This document shows, piece by piece, positions 1 through 14,495 of a DNA stretch of 64,000 bases. Source of the DNA: Platerodrilus igneus (taxonomy: Eukaryota; Arthropoda; Insecta; Coleoptera; Lycidae); assembly GCA_036346225.1 (NCBI GenBank), contig JARFIW010001490.1, forward strand, positions 496,001 to 560,000, written 5' to 3'. Every line of letters begins with the position of its first letter. Position 1 is the first letter of the stretch. Made by a program: the position numbers and the translations under genes. The notes beneath the pieces were generated by a model. That model had not been told where the DNA came from. It ran no database searches and worked only from the letters and a program-made list of their open reading frames with translations.

Positions 1-4540
<4,540 letters not shown>

Positions 4541-5600
4541 CTCTCCTTAGTCCTCGAATCCTTCGTCTTCTCACTTACTTATCTCGTCTCGAATCCTCTG
4601 TTCTGTCCTCAAATCCTGTCTCATCCTGTTCTCGTCCTCTGTCCTCTCAAATCTTGTCCTGTACATTCCTTGTCCTTCAGTCTGTAATTACTTGTCTGCG
4701 ATCTGTCCTGTCTGTAACTGTTACTCTGTCTGTCCTAGTCTCGTCTTCTCGTATCTCGTTCTTGTAAATCTGATGTCTCTACAACATTCGTACCTTGTAC
4801 TCTCTCGATCCTGTTGTCTTACTCGTTCTCAAAATTCTGTCATCTTCTGATCCTCAGTCCTGTTCTGTATGGCTTGTCATCTTCTAGATCCTGTTCTGCG
4901 TTTCTGTTTCGATTGCCTGTCTCGTCACAATTGTCCTGTCTCGTCCAAATCTCGTCGCTCATTGTCTCTTACGTAACTAACGCTCGATCGTGATCTAGTC
5001 CTCTGTAAGTCTACGGTCCTCGTCTGTGTTCGTCCATTCGCAAATTTCGTCTGTGAACTTCCTAGTCTCGTCTAAAGTCCTCGGTCTGTTTACGTGTGTC
5101 CTAACGATTTTTGTACTATCTCGTCGTTATTCTCTAGTTCTACGGTAATGGCCTCAGTTTAACCCTTGCTCGTCATTTGCAATCGTGTATGCAAGTCCTG
5201 AATTGTCTGTCTGTCAGTCTTGTCTTTGTCTGTAATCGTTGTTTCTGTCTTCGTTTGTTCTGATCTCTTGTCTTAGTACTACTCTAAGTGAAGATCTGTC
5301 CTGTCCTCAGCTCGTCTGTTTGTTCTGCCAAAATTTTGTTGTCTGAAACTGTCTGTCAAAATCTTATAGTGTCTGTCTCGTCCTGATTACGACTAGTCTT
5401 GTTTCGCCTCGTAAAGTTTGTTCTAGTAAACAGTCACTCGTAATTTAGTCTTGTCCATTCTGTCCTCAGAGAATATCATGTCCTTTCCTTGTTTTGCCTT
5501 CTGAATATTTTTGTTTGTAAGTCAAGTTGAACTACTATTTGTCGTCCTAATGTAATTTGGTATTGTTTAGTAAATCAGTGCTAAGGAATCTCGTCCTCAA
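4541..5600. repeat. Decayed right edge of the hexamer array
   Basis: CTCGTC and CTGTCC words persist but are separated by growing amounts of A-containing sequence, fading to ordinary AT-rich DNA near 5600. This graded loss of periodicity is what an old array edge looks like when homogenisation acts mainly in the interior. No gene is visible. Confidence 0.8.
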
Positions 5601-5619
5601 TGTTCGTTTCGTTAGGTTA

Positions 5620-5830
5620 CAATGTTGTTGAGACAAATTTGTGTGAGTTCTAGTTCAGTCAGAACAAAACTCTACACTTTAGTCATAGTGTATGGCTCTT
5701 CACTCGCACTTTTTGTATCTGCTAAACACTGTTAGTCAGTTTGATTTCTGGCAATCTTTTTGGTACATATTCATCTTTTGACTGTGCCTTATTGTGCTAA
5801 AATTTGTTTGTAAAGCCTTTTGGTTAGAGC
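5620..5830 (+). repeat. Diverged direct repeat, copy 1 (partner at 7200-7420)
   Basis: This stretch aligns by eye with 7200-7420. Shared blocks are TTTGTGT followed by AGTTCAGT, GAACAAAACT, ACACTTT, and later CTTTTGGTTAG. The two copies lie about 1.6 kb apart on the same strand with a gypsy polyprotein tail between them, so they may be eroded LTR pieces or an old duplication. Confidence 0.5.
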
Positions 5831-6314
5831 TTGCAAACTCAATTTAGATTTATCGAATTTGTGTATGTTTCTAAATATGTTAGTTAGACAATTAGTGAAA
5901 TCATGTTCCTCAGCATTAATTACTTTAGCAATATTGTTTCTTTAATATTTGGCTAAAGAAGATATCGATATGGGCATAAATCATTTAGCAACACTTTAGA
6001 GTATAGTGAGACTTGACCCATGTTGTTGAAAGTTTTTTAGGTTGAGATCATTTGACTAATGATATTTTTGTATAAGATGTCTGATTAGTTTGTTTATTAG
6101 ACTGATTCTTAAATTGCGGTATAAGTAGAGCATTGCTAAGAAAAGAAATTTTAGTGACTTTTAGAAATAGATTGGATGACTTCCTTAGTTAAATTGTAGT
6201 TTCATGTATCACAAATTCTATTTTAAAGGTACATCGGTTTGAGCTGTCGTCATATCATTTGAAAATTGCTCTTATGCATAGGCACGTTTTTGTTAGATCG
6301 GCATTGCAACGCAA

Positions 6315-6500
6315 TTTAGTCTAGGCGGAATTTGTCGTCGTGGTTGGTCGCTCAGCAATATGTTAGTCTAGACGAGACTCAGGAAGAGTTGGTCGCTCAG
6401 CATTACGTAAGTCTAGACGAGACTCGAGGTGAGTTAGTCGCTCTAGTAAAGTCTAAACGAGACTCGTAGAGGATTTGTCATTCTAGCAAATTTAGACGTT
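6315..6500 (+). repeat. Short tandem repeat, about 45 bp unit
   Basis: Three to four diverged units each contain TTGGTCGCTC, a variable stretch, and AGTCTAGACGAGACTC. The GTCTAGAC core is palindromic. Unit length is about 45 bp and the last unit is the most degraded. No coding potential. Confidence 0.7.
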
Positions 6501-6592
6501 GTGAAGCATTGTAGTTGTTTTGAAAGTTTGGTTGGTATTAGGGTGAGAGTGTACCTGAACACTGATATTTTTTTTGTTAGCTATCGTCGTGA

Positions 6593-6700
6593 TTAGTTTT
6601 TTTTATTGATGATTCTAAAGCCGGTAAATGGCACCTCAAAGATTTAAAGCCCTTTGCTGCATTTGACACATCAGATGAGCAAGATGACCCTGAAGATTAG
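6593..6700 (+). pseudogene. Gypsy pol C-terminal remnant
   Basis: A 35-codon frame ends at a TAG at 6698-6700. It contains the stretch WHLKDLKPF followed by an acidic tail (DTSDEQDDPED). Ty3/gypsy polyproteins commonly end with a GPY-type module followed by a basic 'KDLRP'-like segment, and the same pattern (WHCKDLRP) ends the Gypsy-C integrase at 16579. The frame is closed upstream by a TGA at 6590-6592, so only the tail survives. Probably the 3' end of a truncated element whose LTR may be the one starting near 7908. Confidence 0.55.
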
Positions 6701-7199
6701 TTTCTGTTCAGTCATTTCTTTGATTATAAGTAAATCAGTTGTTTACTTGTTTCGTTTTGTTCTGATTTTTGATTTAGTATGTTTATAACTTATGCTAAAT
6801 GAAGACTCCTTTTGCAACTTATTTTGTTTGAAAATTTTGTATGGTTATGGAAACTTGTAGTCAAAATTTAGTAGTGGTTTTGTGGTGTACGTTGATGTAC
6901 GTACTAGTTTAGTTTGACGCGCGCTAGTAGAAGATATTGTTTGAAGGTAGAAACAAGTCGACTATATAAATTGTTAGTTCTGATTTCTACATATTTAGGT
7001 AGAGAGAATATTGGCGTATTCTTTCCCTTGATTTTGACCTTTCTTTGAATATATTTTTTGTGTTTGGTAAGGTCAGAGGTTCGCATGGTAAACCTCACTA
7101 TTTGATCAGTCACTAATTGGTTATGATATTTGGGTATTAGTGTTAGTATAATCAGTAGGGTGAAGGACATTTCAGCCCCGACTGGTTCGGTTTAGCCTT

Positions 7200-7420
7200 A
7201 AGAGTTACGTTTTGTGAAATATTTGTGTAGAAGTTTAAGTTCAGTAGAAACAAAACTTCTAACACTTTGAGTTATAGTGGTGATGAGCACTCACCGCCAT
7301 TTTTGTAAGTAACCTGTTGGTTAGTTTATTTTGGTTTTGGTTATCACTTTGAGCTGATAGTATTTTGTAGTAAGATGCTGTTTTGATATAATAGCGTCCC
7401 TTTTGGTTAGTAAAGTTGCT
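7200..7420 (+). repeat. Diverged direct repeat, copy 2 (partner at 5620-5830)
   Basis: Matches the block order of 5620-5830, including AAACAAAACTTCT, ACACTTTGAGT and CTTTTGGTTAG. See that entry for interpretation. Lies between the pol tail at 6700 and the purine tract at 7896. Confidence 0.5.
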
Positions 7421-7895
7421 AAAACTCCAAGAAGTGGAGTTAGTATTTTTGGAAGTTTGGATATTTTATGTTGTGTTTAGCTATAGTTAGTATGTACAGG
7501 CTTCAGTAAGAGTAAGAAAATTCTTGCTCTGATAAAAGAATTCCCTTAAAACTTAAATTAATTTTTTTTGTCCCGTGGAGTGTTTGACTTTTTAATTTGA
7601 CTTCTCTCGATTTTGACCTATACCGGTTATGACTACCCGATTTTGTCTCCCAATGGACGTTTGGTACACGTAGTTACCAGCACACTCAAATTTATATATA
7701 TTAGTCCCTCTCGTTTTCATAATTTGCGTAGTTATTCTGGATGATGATTAAATAAGTATTTCTAAATCGTAAACTGTGATGTTTTGCAAATAATTGTGAT
7801 GTTAGTTGAGAGTTTGATAAAAGCTCTTATATAAAAAAAAAATCTTTTGTTTTTAGCTTAAAATTTGTTTGTTATAAAAGATTTTTTTTCTTTTT

Positions 7896-8190
7896 GGAAA
7901 GGGGTAGTGTAACATGTTTAATTTCAGCAATAATTATTCGCATAGAATTACGAGGATAATGCGCTAATCGTGCCTTATTCTTTATTAATCTTCTTATATT
8001 AAAATATCTGTGTGACATAAAGTTGCTTCGTCAAGCATCTCTAGCTGTTTCTTTCGTATTCCCCACCTCAAAAGTCGATATCATTTGGTTCTCGCTTCGT
8101 CGAGTTAGTCGCCCGCTAGCAACAGCCCTATCAAAATGTATTCCCGGCTAGAGGCATGCGACCTTCGAATAAATTACTAATGTAAGCAGG
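7896..8190 (+). repeat. Candidate gypsy 3' LTR with polypurine tract
   Basis: GGAAAGGGGTAG (7896-7907) is followed directly by TGTAACATG. This is the same layout as the better supported Gypsy-A 3' LTR, where a purine tract ending GGGGTAG abuts TGTTGCGAGC. An AATAAA lies near 8171. The right boundary is not defined by a partner copy and is a guess. The pol tail at 6593-6700 lies upstream on the same strand. Confidence 0.4.
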
Positions 8191-8244
8191 ACCAGGTCGT
8201 GCTAGACCTGAAACTATTTTGATACCTTCTACTAACGCGCGTCA

Positions 8245-8330
8245 TTTAGGATTCGTCATTTAGGATTCGTCACTTAGGATTTGTCAACTTAAAATTTGTC
8301 AATTTAGAGTTTATCAACTAAAAATTATAG
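8245..8330 (+). repeat. 14-15 bp tandem repeat (CGTCATTTAGGATT)
   Basis: Two perfect units CGTCATTTAGGATT are followed by progressively diverged ones (CGTCACTTAGGATTT, GTCAACTTAAAATTT, GTCAATTTAGAGTTT, ATCAACTAAAAATT). About six units in all. The distal units overlap the start of repeat R2. Confidence 0.75.
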
Positions 8331-8334
8331 ATGT

Positions 8335-9590
8335 TGGTTTTGATTGCAGTCGTCCCAAATTAGAAATGGCTAGTAACATTGTTTGGAGATTATGAATTTC
8401 CATCCGGATTTGTCTTGGAGCAACAGAGGCAGTTCGGTTCGTTATTAGATATAAGAAATTTCTTGCATGTGTCTTGAATGTCGTAAAAATTTGATAAACA
8501 GACTATCATATAAAGTACGAAAAGTTGCTATTATGTTTTCGAACATGTAATCTGTTTAATTTTTAATTATTGTTGAACTGGTTTTACAAGCCGTAGAACG
8601 AAATTTTGTCAAGTTAGGTTTATATAATTACAAGCTTTGTTCCATTTGAACCTTAAATAATTTCAAGGTATGTTTTCGACGTCGTAATGTTTTTTTTGTG
8701 TTGCACAGTTGACAGATGTTGTCATGAAAGCAGATGCTTCGTGCAGCTGTCATAGAATTTAAACTAAACATTCCTATTTTTGTGATTAACTTTTATCTAC
8801 ATGTAAATTATAAAATCTAAATATGAAAATTTAAAGACACGCTGCGTAAGAATTTAGAAACTGTAATCAACCTGAAAAGATCTGCCCAGGTTAGAAACGT
8901 TAATTCAGTGTATTGTAGATACAAATTATTTTTAATCAAATGTTTAAATCAAGTTTATGTTTGAAGAGCAGTTTTTTGTTTTAAAAAGCCAAAACCTTGA
9001 CTTTGTTATAGATGTTAAATATGAAATTTTTTTTACTCGTTGAAAAGTTTCGAAATTTTAAAAGAGAGTTTTTTTAGTAAACAATTAGTTAAACCTTGAG
9101 GCTTTTATTTTGGTCAAATGCGATCAAATCTGATAACACAAAGGTGGAATTTTTGAGTAATAATTTTGTGCCAATATCATATTGGATGTACATTTTTTAT
9201 TTTTGATACTTTTATAGGACACAAATGGTGTTCTACATTTTTATTTATTTAATCTTTGCAATTTCTTACAGGGGCTGCGTCTTATTTTTATAAGACAGGT
9301 TTTTGTTAACGAAGGCGATCGTTTTATCTTTGGGTTTCCACGTCCGCCCTTAGAATTGTGCTCTGCTATTATCGTGATTATCTCAGGAGTTGGTGACGCC
9401 TATTTAATTTAGTTTAGCTTTGGTTTGCAAACAAAATTCGACTTACCCCCACTTCTTATTGCTCTACCCAGGAATAGACCCCTAGCTATGTCGAAAGATT
9501 TTTGTTCACTGGCGCCCATTAAGAAAAATAAGTTTCACTAGCGCCCACCATAATAGAAACTACAAAATTCGGATCACTGACATTCAAAGT
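8335..9590 (+). repeat. Dispersed repeat R2, copy 1
   Basis: About 1.2 kb aligns with the reverse complement of 53320-54615. Shared landmarks, in order, are GATTGCAGTCGT, GGTTCGTTATTAG, TTGACAGATGTTGTC, TTTCTTACAGG, AACGAAGGCGATCG, TTTGGGTTTCCACGTCCGCCC, TTTGCAAACAAAATTCGACT and AATAGACCCCTAGCTATGTCG. Neither copy has a long ORF, terminal inverted repeats or a tail I can recognise. Probably an ancient non-autonomous element or a LINE 3' region; family unknown. Confidence 0.8.
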
Positions 9591-10790
9591 GGGGCTAGCA
9601 AGATAAAAAAAAAGTCGTATCAATCTATTGCATCGACAGTTCTTCGAGGTAAAACATCAGCTGATTTTTCTCGTTCAACAATAAGCCGTTTTTACTTCTT
9701 CGAGAAGTATAAAACCAAAACAAGGTAGAAAGTATTTTAGTTATTGTCTGTGACCTACGGTTGTGCTATTTCAGTAAATTAATGATTTGTAAATGGTTAG
9801 ACCTGTATTGGACCGAATACTAAAGCGTAGATTGAGTAGTGTTACAGTACCAAGTTTTCTAAAACCGTTGACGATTCCTTTACCTACCCAATTAAAGGGG
9901 AATATTTTGAAAGGCATTAAAGTCAATTCTTAACTTTATAATACTTGTCTTCTATCTCTAAATGTTAGCCACTCGTATTCTATTCCGCATGCTTGTGATT
10001 TCTTGTAACAACTTGTCCTGTTTGATTTTACTTTATGTAAAACAAGTTCTATTGCAAACTAAACGTATAGTATGAATAACTCCAAAATAATTCGTCTTCG
10101 AACTTAAAAAAAACCAACTAATAAAACTTTAATGTAATTCTATCAATAAGCAGATTTTGAGAAAATGCTGTTTACGGAAAAAGTTCCACATATTTCCAAT
10201 ATTGAAAAAGTAATATGTCAATCCCGGAGGATTTTCAATATGCTTTGATAAATTCTACTCAATTCATCAATGCGAGCTACACAAACCCTAATAAATTTAA
10301 ATGCTACGCTTTCCCATTTACTACCCTCCATAAAACCTGATACGTTTATCCTACATATAAAAACAAATAGACGAATTTTGCAATTTTAGTTTTATATTAC
10401 CGGGATTGAACATGTCTTTAAAAATGCGTTTCATCGTCAGTATGCGAGTAGATTCTTCTGGCATATTTTGAAGTAGTTTTCAAAAGGTGATATCTTGAAT
10501 GCCGTAGCAAATACAATGCGCTACAGTTCTTTACACAGACTTTCGCAAACTTACTTAAAAAAGCTTTTTAACGTTTGCTACGTTCTCCGAAAAGGTAGAA
10601 TCTTTGAAAAACGGATTAGTTTTTCTCAGATTACTCTGCAATAATTCTATACAACATAAATGATTGAAAAAGAAGTGTAATTTTCATAACTTATTTTTCG
10701 AGGTACATCTACGTCTGCTACGCATAGGTAAAGATTTGTATTAACATGTTAGTGGACGTATTTGCTAGTTCTGAATTAGATAAAAAATAC
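9591..10790. other. AT-rich stretch with no recognised feature
   Basis: No convincing ORF, RNA gene or repeat match within the window was seen. The last bases, ATAC at 10787-10790, form one possible target duplication arm for Gypsy-A. Confidence 0.6.
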
Positions 10791-11376
10791 TGTAACGGGC
10801 TACTACTACCGCGTTTCTTTAATTTAAAACAAGTAATAATAAAGGTATTTATTACTTACTGTTCACAAGTCTAATTAACAGTATATGTCTTATTTATATA
10901 TGTTTTCAGTCCACTTAACAATGAAGCACTATTACACTAATGAATTTACAAGCACTAATTTCTTCTTAAACTAACTTCTTTACCATAGGTCCATTAACAA
11001 CACTATCACAACTATTTGTTTATACACTTCTATTTATTTATGTATACTACAAGCTGCATGTACATTAGACACAGCATATAACATTTATGTATACTTCTAA
11101 AAGCTCAAACTACGATTACTTTACAACGTTATAATTTATATTAGACATTCTAGTATAGACTGATCCTTGCATTTCCCAGCGGTCTTATATATACTCAGAT
11201 TTAAAGATATGACTCATCTTCTGGTAATTACGAGAACCTTCCCGGTCTGGCGAGAATGAACAGTGCTGGCGGCGTTTTGTGTGTTTGATTGCTAGAAGCA
11301 TTCTAGAATCCTGGAGACTATGCAGACCCTACAACGCTTGTGTGTTTGACGGGTTGCCTAATAGTAGCTCGCAACA
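10791..11376 (-). repeat. Gypsy-A 3' LTR
   Basis: Read on the minus strand it starts TGTTGCGAGC and ends CCCGTTACA, the TG..CA ends expected of an LTR. It aligns along its whole length with 21998-22530, the 5' LTR. It carries about 60 bp extra near its 5' end, where TTGTGTGTTTG is partly duplicated. On the minus strand a purine tract precedes it, as expected for a 3' LTR. Outer flanks ATAC (10787-10790) and ATAT (22531-22534) may be a decayed 4 bp duplication. Confidence 0.9.
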
Positions 11377-11715
11377 CTACCCCCCTCTTTAAAACTGTTA
11401 AGTCTCGTAACTGTAAATACATTTTGGCGCCAATTTTGTCGTTGGAAATAACAGTCAACACTCTTTTCTTGGTCTTGGTAGGCAACCGGCTGATAACAAC
11501 AAACAAGAACCTGGACGTTGGTTTCCTGGAAAACTACTTCTAGCATATTTCGGACTATCCTCCAATCTAAGCGATCCAGTCCACAACCTAGCTTGGGCAC
11601 CGCTAGTTTCGTTACTCTATTTTCCATCATCTGAGCTTTAAGATTCAGCAAAGCCTCCCATAGATGTCCATAACTAGGTCTCTGCCATGAAGAATTTTTG
11701 GTGACCAGATAGTAA
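11358..11715 (-). pseudogene. Gypsy-A macro domain, C-terminal half
   Basis: The minus-strand frame contains VTKLAVPKLGCGLDRLDW and then a beta-strand-like VQVLVCCYQPV. The GCGLD motif and its surroundings match the ADP-ribose-binding macro domains of the OARD1/TARG1 (Poa1-like) class, where the Asp of GCGLD is catalytic. The frame runs from the LINE target site at 11702-11715 to a stop inside the LTR at 11358-11360, so the macro domain is the last domain before the 3' LTR. Its N-terminal half lies at 13638-13830, separated by the LINE insertion. Expected role: removal of ADP-ribose from proteins or of its derivatives; its use to the element is unknown. The identification rests on motif recognition. 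Confidence 0.82.
11377..11392 (-). promoter_or_regulatory. Polypurine tract of Gypsy-A
   Basis: The minus strand reads AAAGAGGGGGGTAG immediately before the 3' LTR. Purine tracts in this position prime plus-strand DNA synthesis in LTR retrotransposons, so this fixes the orientation of the element. Confidence 0.85.
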
Positions 11716-12319
11716 TCTCCAAGCGGACGTCTGGAGGATAGCGCGTACGGCGCTAGAGTTTCGACGTTTAAAGTTCTGTTGGGTCAGGTCGCACAATGGT
11801 AACGTAGGAAACGATAGGGCTGACGAATTAGCTAAAGAGGCCGCGACGGGCGACTTTCGAATATCACATTCGTCGATACCGAGGTCTTTAATCAAAAGAA
11901 AGCTGCGCGAAAAATCAATTCGACAATGGGAAGAGAGGTGGAACAACGCTGCCACGGGCAGGTTGACCCACAAATTCATACCGAGCATAGAAGCCAGAGG
12001 TAAGATCGAGGTTAAGCTCGATCACAAAATGGTGCAGTTGATAACAGGGCACGGCGCCCTGAAGGCGTATTTACAAAGGTTCGGTCTAACCAATAGCGAC
12101 CGCTGCGAATGCGGTGAGGGCGCGGAAAGCGCAGAGCACGTGCTCTTCGACTGCCCGCTTGAGGCGGGAAATCGAGGGTTGGCTGATAGCAAACTAGCTA
12201 TCCTAGGTCTGGCATGGCCAAAGAGCCTAGAGGAAGTCGGGGAAGTGGTTAACCAGAAGGCGTTCTGGACAGCCTTAAAAGAATTCGCGGGAAGGGTCGC
12301 GAGATTAGACAATCAATGA
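11716..12319 (+). pseudogene. LINE ORF2 C-terminus: RNase H end and CCHC-like tail
   Basis: The frame is open from the insertion point to the stop at 12317-12319. It contains WVRSHNGNVGNDRADELAK, the last RNase H motif block with its conserved His and Asp. After a basic linker (LIKRKLREKSIRQWEERW) comes a C-terminal segment with HGALKAYLQRFG and CECGEGAESAEHVLFDC. That order (RNase H, then a Cys/His-rich 'CxCG...H...C' tail) is typical of R1/I/Jockey-like non-LTR retrotransposons of insects. Reverse transcriptase and endonuclease are missing because the copy is truncated at its 5' end. The visible 200 codons contain no internal stop, so the insertion is younger than Gypsy-A. Confidence 0.85.
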
Positions 12320-12827
12320 CGACCGCGTGTAAAAATTCGGTGGGGTTGGTGGGTGGTTTGTAAAATTTTTGTTTGACTTGGGGTGTGTAAGGATACGAGC
12401 ATAACCAAAACCTGATATTAAAAAAAAAAAAAAAAAAAAAAAAAGATAATTATACCAAAATGTCCAATATGCACGAGAAACCCCACTCCATTAATACAAT
12501 CACTGCCTATCTTCATAATTATGTGCGGAAAATCGGGAATAAATAATACCAAATAAACAATAACAAATAAATCATAAACCCTCATTAAATTAAATCAATA
12601 AAGTAAACAAGGATAATAAAACAGAGTGCAACCGCGCATCCCCCCAGGACTTGAAAGTGAAGTGATAGTGATAGTGATTGTGATCCCCCCAAAAAACATT
12701 TAGTGCATACCCACCAGGACTTTAGCAGTGCACCCTGTCCCACCTTTAGAAGTAAGTTACAGACGACCAGATCTTCGGATGCTGGAGAATTTTATTATCG
12801 AGGTTAGACTTAAAATGTGGCGGCTGT

Positions 12828-12933
12828 ACTCGCACAAGCATTGATTTACATTAATTAGTAGTTTTTGAAATAATTTAAGAAGCACGTTTGGTGTGTAAAG
12901 GCGCTAGCCGACATAATGCTTGTGCGAGTGCAC
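12828..12933. repeat. Inverted repeat ACTCGCACAAGCATT
   Basis: ACTCGCACAAGCATT near 12829 is mirrored perfectly by AATGCTTGTGCGAGT near 12917, leaving a loop of about 75 bases. Could form an RNA stem in the LINE 3' region. Confidence 0.8.
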
Positions 12934-13566
12934 CTGATAAATAGGGTGATGCTTTCGCTATTTTGTGCACTGCTATATGCTTAACGCTTATTAAACATTT
13001 ATTTATATATTTACATAATTATATTTATTTATATTTTATATTTACACTTTATATTTATTTATATATAGCATGTATTATGTGGCTTATTTGTTTTGTTTGA
13101 CGTTCTGTCGCCATTTTGGTTGCAGTATATATTTGGGAAGGACGAGCAGAATTGCGAAGATTGTAATCATAATGTAAATCAGTTAGGGAACGATAGGGAA
13201 AGCTAGGGATGGATTTAAATTGGTTAGCTAGATTTGATAGTTTTAAGACGACCCTTCAGGTCGCACTGGTAAGCAGAACCGGCGTCTGCTATCCGGTATT
13301 ACGGATCCCTTTCCCCCTCTCATTTTTGCTTGTTGATCGGGTACACTCGAAAGTCAGCGCTAGGGATACCATTATTTACAACCCTGTTTTTAGTTTTTGT
13401 TTTGTTTTTGTTCCAGTTTTTGTCAGATTTTAGGTTTATTAGATTGTTAGAGTTTGTTAGGTTTGTTAGATTTTTAGGTTTGTTAGATTTTTATTTAGTT
13501 TTTATTTAGGTGAATCAACTATGAAGTAAGAATAAATTAGAGCACGACTATTTTTCGCGTTTAAAC

Positions 13567-13620
13567 CCAATGTAGTACCTCCGGGTGGAGCATTGGGGAC
13601 GTGGCCGCAAGTATAGCGGC
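13567..13620 (+). other. LINE 3' terminal hairpins, first shared with SINE tails
   Basis: CCAATGTAGTACC, loop TCCG, GGTGGAGCATTGG can pair over most of its 13 bp arms. The same hairpin ends the SINEs at 43427-43723 (loop TTCG) and 52699-52890 (loop TTCA). It is followed here by a perfect stem GGCCGC...GCGGCC (about 13603-13621). Confidence 0.75.
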
Positions 13621-13637
13621 CCTAATTCAAATTATAA

Positions 13638-13830
13638 TGACCAGATAGTAAACATAACGATTTTTTTCCTGAAGAACCAAAGCTTTTCCTGCAGTTGGCT
13701 GCTGTTGTACTAATTTATTCACACATCCAAACTTTTTCTTGAAAACAACAGCTATTCCCCTTGACATTTCCAGATCTTAAGCTACGCAATGTGCAAGGGA
13801 ATACTCTTCTGGTGCTCTAAACAGGTCTTG
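13638..13830 (-). pseudogene. Gypsy-A macro domain, N-terminal half
   Basis: Downstream of the integrase on the minus strand, and in the same frame after a TAG, come the blocks PEEYSLAHCVA, MSRGIAVVFKKKFG and RYVYYLV. They correspond to the first strand, the 'S-L-A-H-C' and 'GIA' nucleotide-binding loop, and the middle strand of OARD1-like macro domains. There is one internal TAA, between HCVA and DLEMSRG. The half ends exactly at the LINE target duplication and resumes at 11715. The TAG between integrase and macro domain could be natural or a decay mutation. Confidence 0.8.
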
Positions 13831-14495
13831 CTATTTTTCAACAACAACGCCAAATCTCGCCTTAGCGGAACCACCATACGCCGCCATAAAACTCTCGAAA
13901 TCTACATTTGGCTCATGATTAATAACTTGTAGAATGCCATTCTCTTTATTCGAGCCTTCCTGGTTGTTGCCAGCGTAGGATGTTAAACGGTTAAAGTGTA
14001 CCACTTTCGGTTTACCACGGGGAGATCTTCTGATCCGGTACACTACATCATTAATCCTTTTCATCACTTCGTACGGGCCTTCCCATTGTCTTTGTAATTT
14101 TGGCGACAACCCCCGTTTTCTTTGTGGATTATACAACCACACTAAATCTCCAGGTTGATAACCACCTTCTTGTGCTCTCGTGTCATATTGTGATTTCATT
14201 CGATCGCTTGCTGTCTAGATACTCTTTCGGACGTTTTCGTGAATGCTATTTGATCTTTCACGAAGCTTACTAACGTAATCTTCACCTGCGATCTCTTCTC
14301 CAGGTTTAAATCCAAACTGAAGATCACATGGTAGCCGCAATTCACGTCCTAGCATTACGCAAGCGGGCGAGTATCCTGTGCTGCCATGTACCGAAGATCG
14401 GTACGCCAGTAGGAACAAATGTAAATATTGGTCCCAGTCTCGTTGGTGTTCAGAGACAACTTTGGTCAGGTACTTCCCTAACGTTTTGTAACCGA
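13831..14495 (-). pseudogene. Gypsy-A integrase, core end and C-terminal domain
   Basis: The frame reads the end of the catalytic core (HQRDWDQYLHLFLLAYRSS, then GYSPACVMLGRELRLP). It continues into the C-terminal GPY-type module (GDLVWLYNPQRKRGLSPKL, WEGPYEV, VVYRI, KVVHFNRL). This block order is diagnostic of Ty3/gypsy integrases and lies where expected before the 3' end of the element. A TAG at 14214-14216 interrupts it. The first half of the core and the zinc-binding region are absent: at 14495 the sequence changes abruptly to plus-strand Gypsy-C. The rest of Gypsy-A resumes at 18503. Confidence 0.9.

Larger units (their letters stand above)
11716..13637 (+). mobile_element. 5'-truncated LINE insertion in Gypsy-A
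   Basis: The segment is flanked by the perfect 14 bp direct repeat TGACCAGATAGTAA (11702-11715 and 13638-13651). Removing one copy and the insert restores the Gypsy-A macro-domain frame. It starts inside a LINE RNase H domain and runs through a stop at 12319, an A24 run, and a 1.2 kb non-coding stretch ending in hairpins. Long, variable target duplications and 5' truncation are hallmarks of target-primed reverse transcription. The part after the A-run could be a long 3' UTR (favoured) or a 3' transduction. Confidence 0.85.
12320..13637 (+). other. LINE 3' non-coding region
   Basis: No ORF of note. It holds an A-run at 12421-12444, a 15 bp inverted repeat at 12828-12933, and a terminal hairpin at 13567-13597 shared with the SINEs of this window. 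It ends in TAATTCAAATTATAA before the target duplication. Whether the A-run marks an original 3' end, with the rest transduced, cannot be settled from one copy. Confidence 0.55.

Noticed and set aside
7561..7720. Possible additional LTR or gene start
   Set aside because: No partner copy, no ORF and no purine tract at this point; nothing beyond AT-rich sequence.
11340..11543. Plus-strand ORF over the LTR and macro region
   Set aside because: Antisense shadow of the minus-strand macro domain and LTR.
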